Shown: positions 35,566 through 45,221 of the stretch, in pieces | Position numbering within the stretch: position 1 is the first letter of the stretch | How the letters are laid out: each line of letters opens with the position of its first letter | Assembly: GCF_006442815.1 (NCBI RefSeq) | Contig: NZ_VFVL01000001.1 | Span: forward strand, 310,001 to 374,000 | Reading direction: 5' to 3' | DNA: 64,000 bases | Origin: Mesorhizobium sp. B2-4-3 | GTDB taxonomy: Bacteria; Pseudomonadota; Alphaproteobacteria; Rhizobiales; Rhizobiaceae | Notes under the pieces: model-generated | The model's input: only the letters and a program-made list of their open reading frames with translations | Databases searched by the model: none | What the model was told of the DNA's origin: nothing | Translations under genes and position numbers: made by a program

Positions 35566-36177
35566 ATGAGACGATCGCGGGTGACGACCGTGTCATTGCT
35601 TGCGGCGCTGGCGCTTGGCGCCTGCACCAACGCCAAGGACGTACTGGAACCTTCGGCCATCACCCCGCCGGCGAGCTCGGCCCAGTCTTTGCCTGCCCCG
35701 CAGGGCTCATCGACAACGGCCACGTCTCCGACCACGACCGCACCGGCTCCTTCGACCACGGCGACATCCGTGACGCCCGCAACGTCCACCCAGACCGCCG
35801 TCCTCGCCAGGACGCGGCTGCAGGTGGCGCCGATCGTCGGCGCGTCCGTGGAGGCTGCGGCGCCCCTGACGGCGGAGCTGCAGACCCGTGCCCGGCAGCG
35901 CGGCCTGACGCTTGTCGGCAGCACGGACCAGACGGCCACGCATGTGCTGAAAGGCTATTTTTCGACGATGTCCGAGGGCAAGGACACGACCGTCATCTAT
36001 GTCTGGGATATTTACGACCCCTCCGGCAATCGCCTGCACCGCATCAATGGCCAGCAGAAGGCGCCTGCGTCCGGCAGCGGCGAAGGCTGGCCCACGGTGG
36101 CGCCCGCGACCATGCAGGCCATTGCCGACCAGACGATCGACCAGTTCGCCGCCTGGCTCAGCGGCAGCGCCGGTTGA
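35566..36177 (+). CDS. Predicted lipoprotein, conserved hypothetical
   Basis: A 203-residue protein with a lipoprotein signal (MRRSRVTTVSLLAALALGAC, lipobox LGAC, Cys20). A Ser/Thr/Pro-rich linker (about 30-75) precedes a globular C-terminal domain (LTAELQTRARQRGLTLV.., THVLKGYFSTMSEGKDTTVIYVWDIYDPSGNRLHRI). The domain looks like an envelope protein of the LPS-assembly or secretion-accessory type, but no family is certain. GGGAG precedes the ATG. It has lgt upstream in the window, though there is no evidence that the genes are linked. Confidence 0.75.
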   Translation: MRRSRVTTVSLLAALALGACTNAKDVLEPSAITPPASSAQSLPAPQGSSTTATSPTTTAPAPSTTATSVTPATSTQTAVLARTRLQVAPIVGASVEAAAPLTAELQTRARQRGLTLVGSTDQTATHVLKGYFSTMSEGKDTTVIYVWDIYDPSGNRLHRINGQQKAPASGSGEGWPTVAPATMQAIADQTIDQFAAWLSGSAG

Positions 36178-36228
36178 CCGAACTGTTGCCGGCCAAACTG
36201 TTGCCGGCCAGACTGTTGCCGGCTTGCG
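36178..36228. repeat. 16-base tandem repeat, three copies
   Basis: The unit AACTGTTGCCGGCC(A) occurs three times in succession immediately after the lipoprotein stop codon, with single-base differences (CG, AA, GA before CTGTTG). Confidence 0.85.
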
Positions 36229-36366
36229 ATGTTTTCCGTGTTTGTTGCGGTCGCCGGAAGGATTCCCCACAACGAGGCTTGCAATACCGGCCCGGCCCGC
36301 TAAAAGCCCGCATAAAAGGCTCATGAGAGTCTCTCCGGCCTCTCCATCCTTCACCAGGAACGGTGC

Positions 36367-37298
<932 letters not shown>

Positions 37299-37302
<4 letters not shown>

Positions 37303-37868
37303 TCAGAACTGGTCGCCGCGGGCGCATAGCGCAGCAGCGTCACCCCTTGCGCAAGGCGCTCCGTGCCGAGCGGCTTCAACGCCAGCGACAGGCCGGACCG
37401 GAAATACGGCTTGCCGCCGCCCAGCACGACCGGATGCACGTAAAGCCGGTACTGGTCGATCAGGCCGGCACGCGCAAGGTACCCGGCAAGCTCGGCGCCG
37501 GAGACGGAAATCTCGCCATCCGTGTCCGCCTTGAGCGCCCTCACCACCGCCTCCGCGTCACCTTTCGCCAGACGGGCATTCGGCCCAACCTCCTGAAGCG
37601 TGGTCGAAAACACGACCTTCGGCGTCTCTCGCCAGGCGCGGGCAAAATCCCGCTCGACGTCTTCAGCGGCGATCTCGCGCTCCGGGCTGTCCCAGAAACG
37701 CATGGTTTCATACATTCTGCGCCCGCAAAGCGCGATCGATGTCCGTCGCATCTCGCCGTTGAAATGCCGATGCAATTCTTCTTCAGGGACCGGCAGGTCG
37801 ATGTCTCCGCTCGGCCCGGCGATGTAGCCATCTAGCGATGTCAGCATGGCATAGACGATAGTTGCCAT
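37299..37868 (-). CDS. Dihydrofolate reductase family protein (RibD C-terminal-like)
   Basis: A 189-residue protein of the RibD_C/DHFR-like family. Visible parts are [11 protein letters not shown] at the start, [64 protein letters not shown]. Such proteins reduce flavin-pathway intermediates or other pterin-like substrates with NADPH; many are of unknown specificity. The ATG at 37868 has GGAGGAAC ahead. It ends inside the prs stop region. Confidence 0.88.
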
Positions 37869-37987
37869 CAGGGGTTCCTCCGGTTTTCCGCGCTCGCGCA
37901 AAGGAACATGACCGATTGCAATTTGCAATCAGTATTCGAGCCTTGGACCGGGGGCCGACGCATCAGCTTATTGCCGCCGGCGCTATT

Positions 37988-38857
37988 TCACGCGGCGATC
38001 GGACCGCTTGTGCGGCGCGGGTTTTCACCGGCATCGCGCGCGCCGCGCATATAGCCGCGCGGCGAAGCACCGAGCATGCGCTTGAACATGGTGATGAAGG
38101 CCGGCACGCTGTCATAGCCGAGATCGAGCGCCACCCTGGTGATCGGCTCGCCATCGGCAAGCCTCGGTAGCGCCGCGAAAAGGCAGGCCTGCTGGCGCCA
38201 GGTCGACAGCGACAGCCCGGTCTGGCGATGGAAGGCGCGGGTGAACGACCGCCGGCTCATGCCCGCGGCATCCGCCCATTCGTCGATCGTCGCATGCGGC
38301 GAAGGGGCCGCCACGAAGCGCCGGCAAAGCGCCGCGAGCTTCGGATCGGATGGGAAAGGCAAGCCGAGCGGCCGTTCCGGCAGGTTCGGGATCTCGTGCA
38401 GCAGCAGTCCCATGACGAGCGCGGCGCGCCCTTCGAGCTCGCCGCCCTGCGGCAGCTTCTCCGATTCGACGATCAGGCTGTGCATCAGCTCGGTGATGCC
38501 GACGACGCGCAAGCTGTCCGGCAGGCCGGCAATGGCGTCCGGCATCACATAGACCGAGCGCATCGAGACGTCGCCCAGCATTTCTACGGAATGCTCGATG
38601 CCGGCCGGTATCCACATCGCGTGGTCGGGCGGCACCATCCAGCGCCCGCGCCTGGTCGTCACCAGCACCACGCCGACCAGCGCGTGCAGCAGCTGGCTGC
38701 GGCTGTGGCGGTGCTGCGGCACGCGATAGCCGTCCGGATATTCCGTCGGCAGCGCGACCGCCGGCCCGACGGCCTGTTCCAGCCATTGCCAGCGGCTTTC
38801 GTGCAGCCGGCCGAGCTCGGCGGCGTCGCCTCTGAATATCTCCCGGCTATTCGGCAT
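37988..38857 (-). CDS. AraC family transcriptional regulator
   Basis: A 289-residue regulator with an N-terminal cupin sensing domain (YRVPQHRHSRSQLLHALVGVVLVTT and WMVPPDHAMWIPAGIEHSVEM) and a C-terminal AraC helix-turn-helix pair (IDEWADAAGMSRRSFTRAFHRQTGLSLSTWRQQ and VALDLGYDSVPAFITMFKRMLGASPRGY). It is divergent from the MFS exporter gene and may control it. The ATG at 38857 is preferred over a GTG 39 bases upstream. Confidence 0.92.
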   Translation of the reverse strand: MPNSREIFRGDAAELGRLHESRWQWLEQAVGPAVALPTEYPDGYRVPQHRHSRSQLLHALVGVVLVTTRRGRWMVPPDHAMWIPAGIEHSVEMLGDVSMRSVYVMPDAIAGLPDSLRVVGITELMHSLIVESEKLPQGGELEGRAALVMGLLLHEIPNLPERPLGLPFPSDPKLAALCRRFVAAPSPHATIDEWADAAGMSRRSFTRAFHRQTGLSLSTWRQQACLFAALPRLADGEPITRVALDLGYDSVPAFITMFKRMLGASPRGYMRGARDAGENPRRTSGPIAA

Positions 38858-38950
38858 CGGATGTGGCCCACTTGCGAAACTATTGGACCAAACCACGAAA
38901 GAAGTCGCTTGGCAACAGGCCTATAAGGCCGCCTGCGGTTCGCCGCCTAG

Positions 38951-38997
38951 AGCATGATCCCGAAAAGTGGGAACCGATTTTCGGAAAAGATCATGCT
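38951..38997. repeat. Short dispersed palindrome, family C, copy 2
   Basis: AGCATGATC / GATCATGCT arms around CCGAAAAGTGGGAACCGATTTTCGG. It lies in the AraC-MFS divergent region directly ahead of the MFS ribosome site; reading through it in the MFS frame would give the typical repeat peptide EHDPEKWEPIFGK. Confidence 0.82.
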
Positions 38998-39021
38998 CCA
39001 ACAAGACTACGGAGCATTGCC

Positions 39022-40251
39022 TTGACTGATACGACCGCCACCTCCGTCGCTGCACCGGCGCCGGCAAGCAACATCTCGGCGCAAGCGACGGCCTTCACCG
39101 TCATTCTTGCGGTGAGCTTCTGCCACTGCGTCAACGACATCATGCAGTCGCTGCTTTCGGCGATCTATCCGCTGCTCAAGGACAATTACGGTCTCGATTT
39201 CTGGCAGATCGGCCTTCTGACCTTCACCTTCCAGGTGACGGCCTCGCTGCTGCAGCCGGTGATCGGCATGATCACCGACAAGAAGCCGATGCCCTACTCC
39301 TTGCCCTGGGGCATGGCCTCGTCGCTGGTCGGCCTGGTGGTGCTCGCCCATGCCGGCCATTACTGGCTGCTCCTGATCGGTGCCTCGCTGATCGGCATCG
39401 GCTCGGCGATCTTCCATCCGGAATCCTCGCGCATCGCCCGCTTTGCATCTGGCGGCCGCTTCGGCCTTGCGCAATCGCTGTTCCAGGTGGGCGGCAATTT
39501 TGGCCAGGCCATGGGCCCGCTGCTCGCCGCCTTCATCGTCGTGCCGTTCGGGCAGACCAGCATTTCCTGGTTCGCCGTCGGCTCGCTGATCGGCATCGTC
39601 GTCTTGTGGCAGGTCGGCGGCTGGTACAGCCGGCTGCGCGCCTCGCTGGCCACCCGCCAGCAGACCGCCCATGTCTCGCCCTTCGCGCGCAAGAAGGTCA
39701 TGTGGGCGCTGGCCGTGCTGACGCTGCTGGTGCTGACCAAGAACGCCTATATCGCCTCGCTCTCCAGCTACTACACCTTCTACGCCATGCATAAGTTCGG
39801 CGTTTCGGTGCAAACGAGCCAAGTGATGCTGTTCCTGTTCCTCGGCGCCTCGGCGCTGGGCATCCTGCTCGGCGGTCCGTTCGGCGACCGCTATGGACAG
39901 AAGGCGATGATCTGGTTCTCGATCGTTGGCGTGCTGCCCTTCACGCTGGCGCTGCCCTACGCCAATCTGGAATGGACGATGGTGCTCACCGTGCTGATCG
40001 GCCTGATCCTGTCGTCGGCCTTCTCCAACATCGTCGTCTTCGCGCAGGAGCTGGTCCCGGGGCGCGTCGGCATGATCGCCGGCATTTTCTTCGGCTTCGC
40101 CTTCGGCATGGGCGGCATCGCCGCCGCTGTGCTCGGCGTCGTGGCCGACATGAAGGGCATCGACTTCGTCTACCAGATCTGCTCGTACCTGCCCTTCCTC
40201 GGCCTGCTGACTGTGTTCCTGCCCGACATGAAGGAAGCGCGGAAGGCCTGA
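39022..40251 (+). CDS. MFS transporter, fosmidomycin resistance (Fsr)-like
   Basis: A 409-residue inner-membrane protein with about 12 transmembrane segments. The Fsr-type beginning (FCHCVNDIMQSLLSAIYPLLKDNYGLDFWQIGLLTFTFQVTASLLQPVIGM) and GSAIFHPESSRIARFASGGRFGLAQSLFQVGGN are distinctive. Fsr-group transporters export drugs such as fosmidomycin. The TTG at 39022 is taken as start because GGAGCA lies eight bases ahead and any earlier start would read through the repeat element. Confidence 0.9.
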   Translation: MTDTTATSVAAPAPASNISAQATAFTVILAVSFCHCVNDIMQSLLSAIYPLLKDNYGLDFWQIGLLTFTFQVTASLLQPVIGMITDKKPMPYSLPWGMASSLVGLVVLAHAGHYWLLLIGASLIGIGSAIFHPESSRIARFASGGRFGLAQSLFQVGGNFGQAMGPLLAAFIVVPFGQTSISWFAVGSLIGIVVLWQVGGWYSRLRASLATRQQTAHVSPFARKKVMWALAVLTLLVLTKNAYIASLSSYYTFYAMHKFGVSVQTSQVMLFLFLGASALGILLGGPFGDRYGQKAMIWFSIVGVLPFTLALPYANLEWTMVLTVLIGLILSSAFSNIVVFAQELVPGRVGMIAGIFFGFAFGMGGIAAAVLGVVADMKGIDFVYQICSYLPFLGLLTVFLPDMKEARKA

Positions 40252-40401
40252 GCCGGCGAGATCGGCCGCCAAGCCGCCGTTCAGCCGACAATCGCGGGCC
40301 GGATTTGAGACCTTGAAGGTCCGGATCCGGCCGCATCTCATGGCGCAGCGCTTGCATTGCCAAAAACGCAGGTTCTTTTCTCGGCGACCTTGCGCACGAG
40401 A

Positions 40402-41688
40402 TCAGCTCTTTCCGATCAAACCCAGGCGTTGCAAAAGGCCGCGAAGATGGCGGCCTCGGCCATTGACGGGGTTCGCCGTCACCTGGCGCTGCCGCCTCGG
40501 CAGCGCTGCGAACTCCTCGGGAAGCCGCCGAAGCGTCGAAGTCCAAAGCAGCGTATCGAGCTGCGCGATATCCGCCGATTTCAACTCTTCCGGTTCGCTT
40601 CTGAGCGCCTGCGCCAGCAGATCCCGGAAGTCATCCGGCCTGTCGGCCAGCCGGACATTCCGCCAATGCTTGAATTGCTCGTAGCCGCGCAGCGCGAAAG
40701 TCGTCGCCACGACGGGCTTGCGGTTGTACAGCGCTTCCGCGGTCTTGATATTCGTGCCGCCGCCCTCAAGGATCGGAAGCATCACGACGTCGGCAAGCTC
40801 GATCAGCGCGCTGAGGGTCGCGCCGTCCTGCACGCCGAGCAGCTCGATCCGTGCATTGTCGGCGCCATGGTACCACGGGAATCCGGGATCGTTGCCGATC
40901 TGGTCGGCAACGCCGCCGACCACCACGATCCGCTCCGAGGCTGAGAGGAAACCAAGGTCCGGACCCGTCATCTGGCGAAAACCGCGGGCGTTGGGCGGGT
41001 GGCCCGAGCCGACGAACAGCGCCGTGCGCAGGCCGGCGAACCGCGACGCCCAACGATCGAGGCCGATAGGCATTTCCCGCGGCCAAATGCCGTTGGCGGC
41101 GACCGCCACGCTTGGATTGAGCTTGCGGAAATAGGCTGCATCCTGCTCGCTGACGGCGACGATCAGGTCTGCCTTTGCGGCAAGATCGGGCTCGATGTCG
41201 GCCGCGCGTTGCGCACTCCAGAGGTCCGTTTCCGCGCCGGCGATCATGGCCTCTTGCGCCAGCATTTCCTGTTCGACGTTGTGCGAACCGTACACGATTG
41301 AAAAGCGCGCCTCGGGCGAGCACGTTTCAACATACTCGCGCAAGGCCGGCCAAAGCCAGCACTGCTCCAGGGCGATGACATCCGGCCTGAAGTCATCGAG
41401 AAATCTTGCGATTTCACGGCGATGGAATCTGCTGCGCGCCATGAATTCGGCGGCGGCGACATCGGAACGCCATTTGCGCCGGACCATCTTCTTGCGAAAG
41501 CTGCGCGGCATCTCGATGAAAAGATCGCCGGCCTCCATTTCCCGCCTGGCGCCGCGGTTGGGGGTAACGAGGACATGGCGTGTTTCCCATCCACCATCCC
41601 GCAAGACCCTGTGGATGGCATTCGCCCTCAACTGACCGCCATGGACCGGCCGCCAGATTGGAAACGTTCCAAGCGAAACATACCTCAT
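40402..41688 (-). CDS. Glycosyltransferase (GT1/GT4-like)
   Basis: A 428-residue GT-B type glycosyltransferase. The N-terminal domain has HGGQLRANAIHRVLRDGGWETRHVL; the C-terminal domain has GSGHPPNARGFRQM, LLGVQDGATLSALIELADVVMLPILEGGGTNIKTAEALYNRKPVVAT, where the conserved Glu/Gly donor-site motif is clear. An ATG at 41688 was chosen; an earlier ATG at 41781 exists. It is divergent from another polysaccharide-type gene, and both have lower GC than their surroundings, suggesting a horizontally acquired surface-glycan pair. Specificity unknown. Confidence 0.85.
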   Translation of the reverse strand: MRYVSLGTFPIWRPVHGGQLRANAIHRVLRDGGWETRHVLVTPNRGARREMEAGDLFIEMPRSFRKKMVRRKWRSDVAAAEFMARSRFHRREIARFLDDFRPDVIALEQCWLWPALREYVETCSPEARFSIVYGSHNVEQEMLAQEAMIAGAETDLWSAQRAADIEPDLAAKADLIVAVSEQDAAYFRKLNPSVAVAANGIWPREMPIGLDRWASRFAGLRTALFVGSGHPPNARGFRQMTGPDLGFLSASERIVVVGGVADQIGNDPGFPWYHGADNARIELLGVQDGATLSALIELADVVMLPILEGGGTNIKTAEALYNRKPVVATTFALRGYEQFKHWRNVRLADRPDDFRDLLAQALRSEPEELKSADIAQLDTLLWTSTLRRLPEEFAALPRRQRQVTANPVNGRGRHLRGLLQRLGLIGKS

Positions 41689-41895
41689 CGGATCGACGTG
41701 ATGGCCAAGCCGCCGGCATGAAGTGGCCGTCTCAACATCGCAATCATTCTCTGGCCCCCAATTTAAGCGGGACACTACCATTGGACGCCCGATCTGGACA
41801 TTATGCTGATGGGTGGATGCCAGGTGCGCCCAAGATGGACCTTGGCGATTGCAAAGGTGAGAGCATCAGCTCGCGTCAGAAGGGGAAAGAAGCAT

Positions 41896-42813
41896 TTGAC
41901 GTCGAGCAACGGTCGAGACACTTCCCCATTGCGAATCCTGACCCTTCTGGCGCGCCATGGCACCGCCAGATATCCCACCGCGCTGCAGGATTTGCAGGCG
42001 ATGTTCGCCGCGCAAATGCCCGACGTGGCGCATCATACGCTTGTGATCGACAATTGCCTGCCGGAAGGTCGGAGCGTTCACCTTGATCGCGAAGTCGAAT
42101 TGATCGGGGGCTCCAACTCCAGCTGGGAATTCTCCGCCTGGGACAGCGGCATTGCCCACATCGGCAAACGGGTGAATGACTATGACCTAGTCCATCTCGC
42201 TACGTCTGCATTCGCCCAATACACGCCGGACCATCTCAAGCTGATCGACCAGGACGTCGTGCGGCATCTGTCGGGCTTGAATGCGGTGCTCGGCCATATC
42301 GATTTCTTCAATGAGCCCGTGTCGATGTTTGGAATTCCCTCGCAGGCTTGGCTCCGCAGCTCGTTCATCCTGATGCGGCCCAGGCATTTGCAGGCGCTTG
42401 GATCGATGGTCGGCGTGACCGATGGCGCGCCGATTTTCAGCGGAGATCCGCTTGCGCCGTTTCGGGAAGACGCGCCGATCTCCCGCTCGCATAGGCAGTT
42501 TTTGATTGGATGGCTTACCGGAGCCGGGACCGGGCAAGGGCCTGGATGGCATTCCCGGTTCGATCTCACGGACGAAACGCTGCCTCTTTTCGAGAGCAAG
42601 GCAAGGGCGATCCTCAACGAGCAGATGCTGACGAACCGATTGCTCGCAATCGGCAGCACGATCGTCGATGTCACCTGGCTCGCGCGAAAGGCCAAGGCTG
42701 CAGATAGCATATACCTGGGCGACATCCCCGATTGGCGAGCCCAACTGCGACCGAGAGTGGGGCGCAAATTCGCGCGCCTCCTCGGTAAACCCGGTCGGGG
42801 ACGACAGCCCTAA
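41896..42813 (+). CDS. Conserved hypothetical protein, possibly glycan-related
   Basis: A 305-residue protein from the TTG at 41896 (AAGGGGAAAG ahead) or 336 residues from an ATG at 41803. It begins RILTLLARHGTARYPTALQDLQAMF and has a distinctive block ELIGGSNSSWEFSAWDSGI..YDLVHLATSAFAQY. That block resembles uncharacterised proteins near polysaccharide glycosyltransferases; I cannot name the family with certainty. It has no signal peptide or membrane segment. The neighbouring divergent glycosyltransferase supports a link to surface glycans. Confidence 0.62.
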   Translation: MTSSNGRDTSPLRILTLLARHGTARYPTALQDLQAMFAAQMPDVAHHTLVIDNCLPEGRSVHLDREVELIGGSNSSWEFSAWDSGIAHIGKRVNDYDLVHLATSAFAQYTPDHLKLIDQDVVRHLSGLNAVLGHIDFFNEPVSMFGIPSQAWLRSSFILMRPRHLQALGSMVGVTDGAPIFSGDPLAPFREDAPISRSHRQFLIGWLTGAGTGQGPGWHSRFDLTDETLPLFESKARAILNEQMLTNRLLAIGSTIVDVTWLARKAKAADSIYLGDIPDWRAQLRPRVGRKFARLLGKPGRGRQP

Positions 42814-42825
42814 AGGGCGTCGCGC

Positions 42826-42905
42826 CGAAGCGGATTCAGGCGACGCGCTTTAAGCCTTTTTGTTTTCATGCATGTCGTTATCGCAAAACCGCTGCACACT
42901 TTAGG
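42826..42905. repeat. Dispersed intergenic repeat (rhizobial type, single copy here)
   Basis: The stretch with GACGCGCTTTAAGCC, TTTTGTTTTCATGCATGTCG and CAAAACCGCTGCACACTTT has the typical make-up of a rhizobial intergenic repeat and shares the AAAACCGCT(T/G)CACACTTT core with the family C variant at 45911-45961. No other full copy was found in the window. Confidence 0.5.
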
Positions 42906-43032
42906 GGTAAGCGTTGATTGGTTCAGCGCATGCGGGCGGCGGCTGGCGGCGAGGCACGGCTGTCGACAAGCGGATCGCAACGGGAACCGTCCTTGGACGG
43001 CACCGGCAATTTCGGCCAATGCTGGGAAACCC

Positions 43033-43623
43033 TCAGGGAGCCCCCGCCAACTCGATCAGGCCAGCGGCAAGTTCTGCGGCCTCACTGTCGCCCAGGATAC
43101 CGAGCGCGCACCAGGTATGGAAATTGATGGCAGCTTGCACGGCGGCATCCACGCGCATTCGCCGCTCACTATCGGTCCGTGCCGCTTCTATCAGGACCTG
43201 GCGAACGGCATCAAGGTACCGGCCCAGACCTTTCTGTATGATTTGCTTGAGAGCTGGTCGCAATTCTGCGTCACGCATCACGTTGGCGGTCATCGGTTCC
43301 GTCTCGCGATACCAGCCGTAAAGATCCGACAGAACCCGACGGATTCGCCTGGACGGATTTTCGATCGAGAGCCAGGCAGCCGGATCCGGCGCTGGATGAA
43401 GCTCCCGCCAGTGGGATGAGCATGCGGCAAGCAGCGACTGCTCGTCGGGAAAGTGGTCGTAGACCGTCACGCGCTGCACGCCGGCGCGGCTGGCGATTTC
43501 ACTGATTTGCGTCGCTGCCGGCCCGACAGTGCGGTGGAGCTCGACGGTCGCATCCAAAATCGATTGCCGCGTCTTCGCTGCCCGCTCCGCACGCTTCTTC
43601 TGCTCATATTTTCGCGTGGTCAC
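43033..43623 (-). CDS. TetR/AcrR family transcriptional regulator
   Basis: A 196-residue regulator. The N-terminal DNA-binding domain is RQSILDATVELHRTVGPAATQISEIASRAGVQRVTVYDHFPDEQSLLAACSSHW, the full TetR signature. The C-terminal ligand domain is less conserved. The GTG at 43623 places the protein start right at the domain; the frame is open for about 110 bases upstream across the operator-like site, which argues against a longer protein. It is divergent from a cupin gene that it probably represses. Confidence 0.9.
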   Translation of the reverse strand: MTTRKYEQKKRAERAAKTRQSILDATVELHRTVGPAATQISEIASRAGVQRVTVYDHFPDEQSLLAACSSHWRELHPAPDPAAWLSIENPSRRIRRVLSDLYGWYRETEPMTANVMRDAELRPALKQIIQKGLGRYLDAVRQVLIEAARTDSERRMRVDAAVQAAINFHTWCALGILGDSEAAELAAGLIELAGAP

Positions 43624-43686
43624 AAATTTCGCCTTACATCGCGTTAGATGAAACTTGACGGCCCCCATGCGGTCATACATTATCAA

Positions 43687-43701
43687 CTTACAATGTGTAA
43701 G
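43687..43701. promoter_or_regulatory. Operator-like palindrome in the TetR/cupin divergent region
   Basis: CTTAC and GTAAG flank AATGT; a related half (CTTACATCG..GTTAG) lies about 60 bases away at 43634-43646, near the TetR start. The position between divergent genes fits autoregulation by the TetR protein. Confidence 0.5.
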
Positions 43702-43720
43702 CCGAAAAAGGAAACGCGTC

Positions 43721-44215
43721 ATGGAAACCGCCCGCAACGTGCTAGGTCCCGACGACGGCCAACTCGTATATCTCTTTGCTCTTAGTGCCCGCTACATGAT
43801 CGACGGCAATACGACCAACCGGGCGTTCAGCCTCGTCGAACATCGCTTACCTGCACGTGCGCTCGGCGCTCCATTGCACACCCACCGCAACGAGGACGAA
43901 TATTCCTACATCCTCCAAGGGCGCATCGGATTGCAGCTTGGTGAGGAGATCCTGGTAGCCGGACCGGGAGACCTGGTTATGAAGCCGCGTGGCGTGCCGC
44001 ATGCGTTCTGGAACGCCGGTGACGACGAGGCGCGCCTGCTCGAGCTGATATCCCCGGCCGGATTTGAAGGTTATTTTCGCGAATTGGCGCCGCTGCTGGC
44101 TGCACAGCCCTTGGACGAGGCCGCAATCGGTGAGATCGTCGCCCGCTATGAACTCGACATCGACCTCTCCAGCATTCCGGCACTGGCCGAGCGGCACGGC
44201 TTGCGCCTGGGATAA
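43721..44215 (+). CDS. Cupin domain-containing protein (quercetin-dioxygenase-like)
   Basis: A 164-residue cupin. The metal motif is APLHTHRNEDEYSYILQGRIGLQLG (two His and one Glu) followed by the second motif GDLVMKPRGVPHAFWNAGDDEARLLELISPAGFEGYFREL. The family includes dioxygenases and non-catalytic binding proteins, so the activity is open. AAGGA precedes the ATG. It pairs with the divergent TetR regulator as a probable target. Confidence 0.88.
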   Translation: METARNVLGPDDGQLVYLFALSARYMIDGNTTNRAFSLVEHRLPARALGAPLHTHRNEDEYSYILQGRIGLQLGEEILVAGPGDLVMKPRGVPHAFWNAGDDEARLLELISPAGFEGYFRELAPLLAAQPLDEAAIGEIVARYELDIDLSSIPALAERHGLRLG

Positions 44216-44238
44216 GCCATCGCCGCGACGCATACCAT

Positions 44239-44874
44239 TCAGTCGACCGGCGGCAGCTGCGGCGCTTCCAGTCCGTTGAAAGGGTCGCGCCAGGCCTCGA
44301 TCGCCTCCAGCCGGCCGTACCAGCGCCGGATCGCAGGGTAATCGGCGAGCGGCAATCCGGCAACGTCGTTGAAAGGCAGAAACGTCGCCATGCGGAAGTC
44401 GGCGTAGGAGATTGAATTGCCGACCAGCCAATCCCTCGTCGAAAGCTCGGGCTCGAGGACTGCCGCGGCTCCATGGAACTGCCTCAGTCCCTCCTCGACC
44501 AGCGCCTGGTCGATAGGACCGAGCCCATAGCGCTGCTTGGTCCCGCGCTCGAAATGCACCATGTCGCAAGCGAAAGCGAACCGTTCCTTGCCCCAGCTGA
44601 TCCAGCGGATCATGTCCGGCTGGTCGTCGCCGCTGCGCCAGAAATCCGAGCCGACGTCGCGGGAGAGCCGGCAGGCGATGGCGTCGGCCTCCCAAAGGCT
44701 CCATCCCGATCCCACCAGTATGGGCAATGTCAGATTGGGGTTGAGCGCGCGATAGCGTTCGGCCTGCCCCGACGCCAGGGGCGATGCGAACTCGAACGCG
44801 ATCTTGGCCTTGAGATAGCGCGCCGTCGCGACCGCGAGGCGAGGATTGGGATTGCGGCTGAACAGGAGTTTCAT
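44239..44874 (-). CDS. Glutathione S-transferase family protein
   Basis: A 211-residue GST. The thioredoxin-like N-terminal domain (MKLLFSRNPNPRLAVATARYLKAKIAFEF, LNPNLTLPILVGSGWSLWEADAIACRL with the cis-Pro and E-A(D) glutathione site) is followed by an all-helical domain containing WLVGNSISYADFRMATFL. The usual catalytic Ser near residue 6 or 9 is present as FSRNPNPR. It converges with the cupin gene. The substrate is unknown. Confidence 0.9.
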   Translation of the reverse strand: MKLLFSRNPNPRLAVATARYLKAKIAFEFASPLASGQAERYRALNPNLTLPILVGSGWSLWEADAIACRLSRDVGSDFWRSGDDQPDMIRWISWGKERFAFACDMVHFERGTKQRYGLGPIDQALVEEGLRQFHGAAAVLEPELSTRDWLVGNSISYADFRMATFLPFNDVAGLPLADYPAIRRWYGRLEAIEAWRDPFNGLEAPQLPPVD

Positions 44875-45221
44875 GGATGGTCCCCTTGGGATGTGCATGC
44901 CGCAGGACGGCTGAGAACGGCCCGCTCCTACATTTGTCGCAAATGGGATTTCCGGTTTATGCTTTCGGTGCTGGAACCATCCGCCAAGCCTTCCAGCGCA
45001 ACCGCTTGCGCCTCTCGCCGCCTTCCGCTATAGAGCCGCCACCCGCGTAGACACCCTTGGAGGCAACGCGGAGGAAGGCCGGCCAGGCCTCGCATGATCC
45101 CCAGACGCATTTGGATCGCCAAACGCATCGGACTGGTTGTGCAAGGCCGCGACGGCTTTCGACGTTTACGGTTGGCATCGTGCTTGCCGCAAGCGCTCCA
45201 TAACACGCGAAAGGAAGTGCC
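44875..45221. other. Promoter region of rplY, no other gene seen
   Basis: This 347-base divergent gap lies between the GST gene and rplY. It carries the promoters of both. No RNA gene or repeat was recognised, and the frames present do not resemble proteins. Confidence 0.5.

Noticed and set aside
38863..39021. N-terminal extension of the Fsr-like transporter
   Set aside because: It reads through a family C palindrome (EHDPEKWEPIFGK), and TTG 39022 has the better ribosome site.
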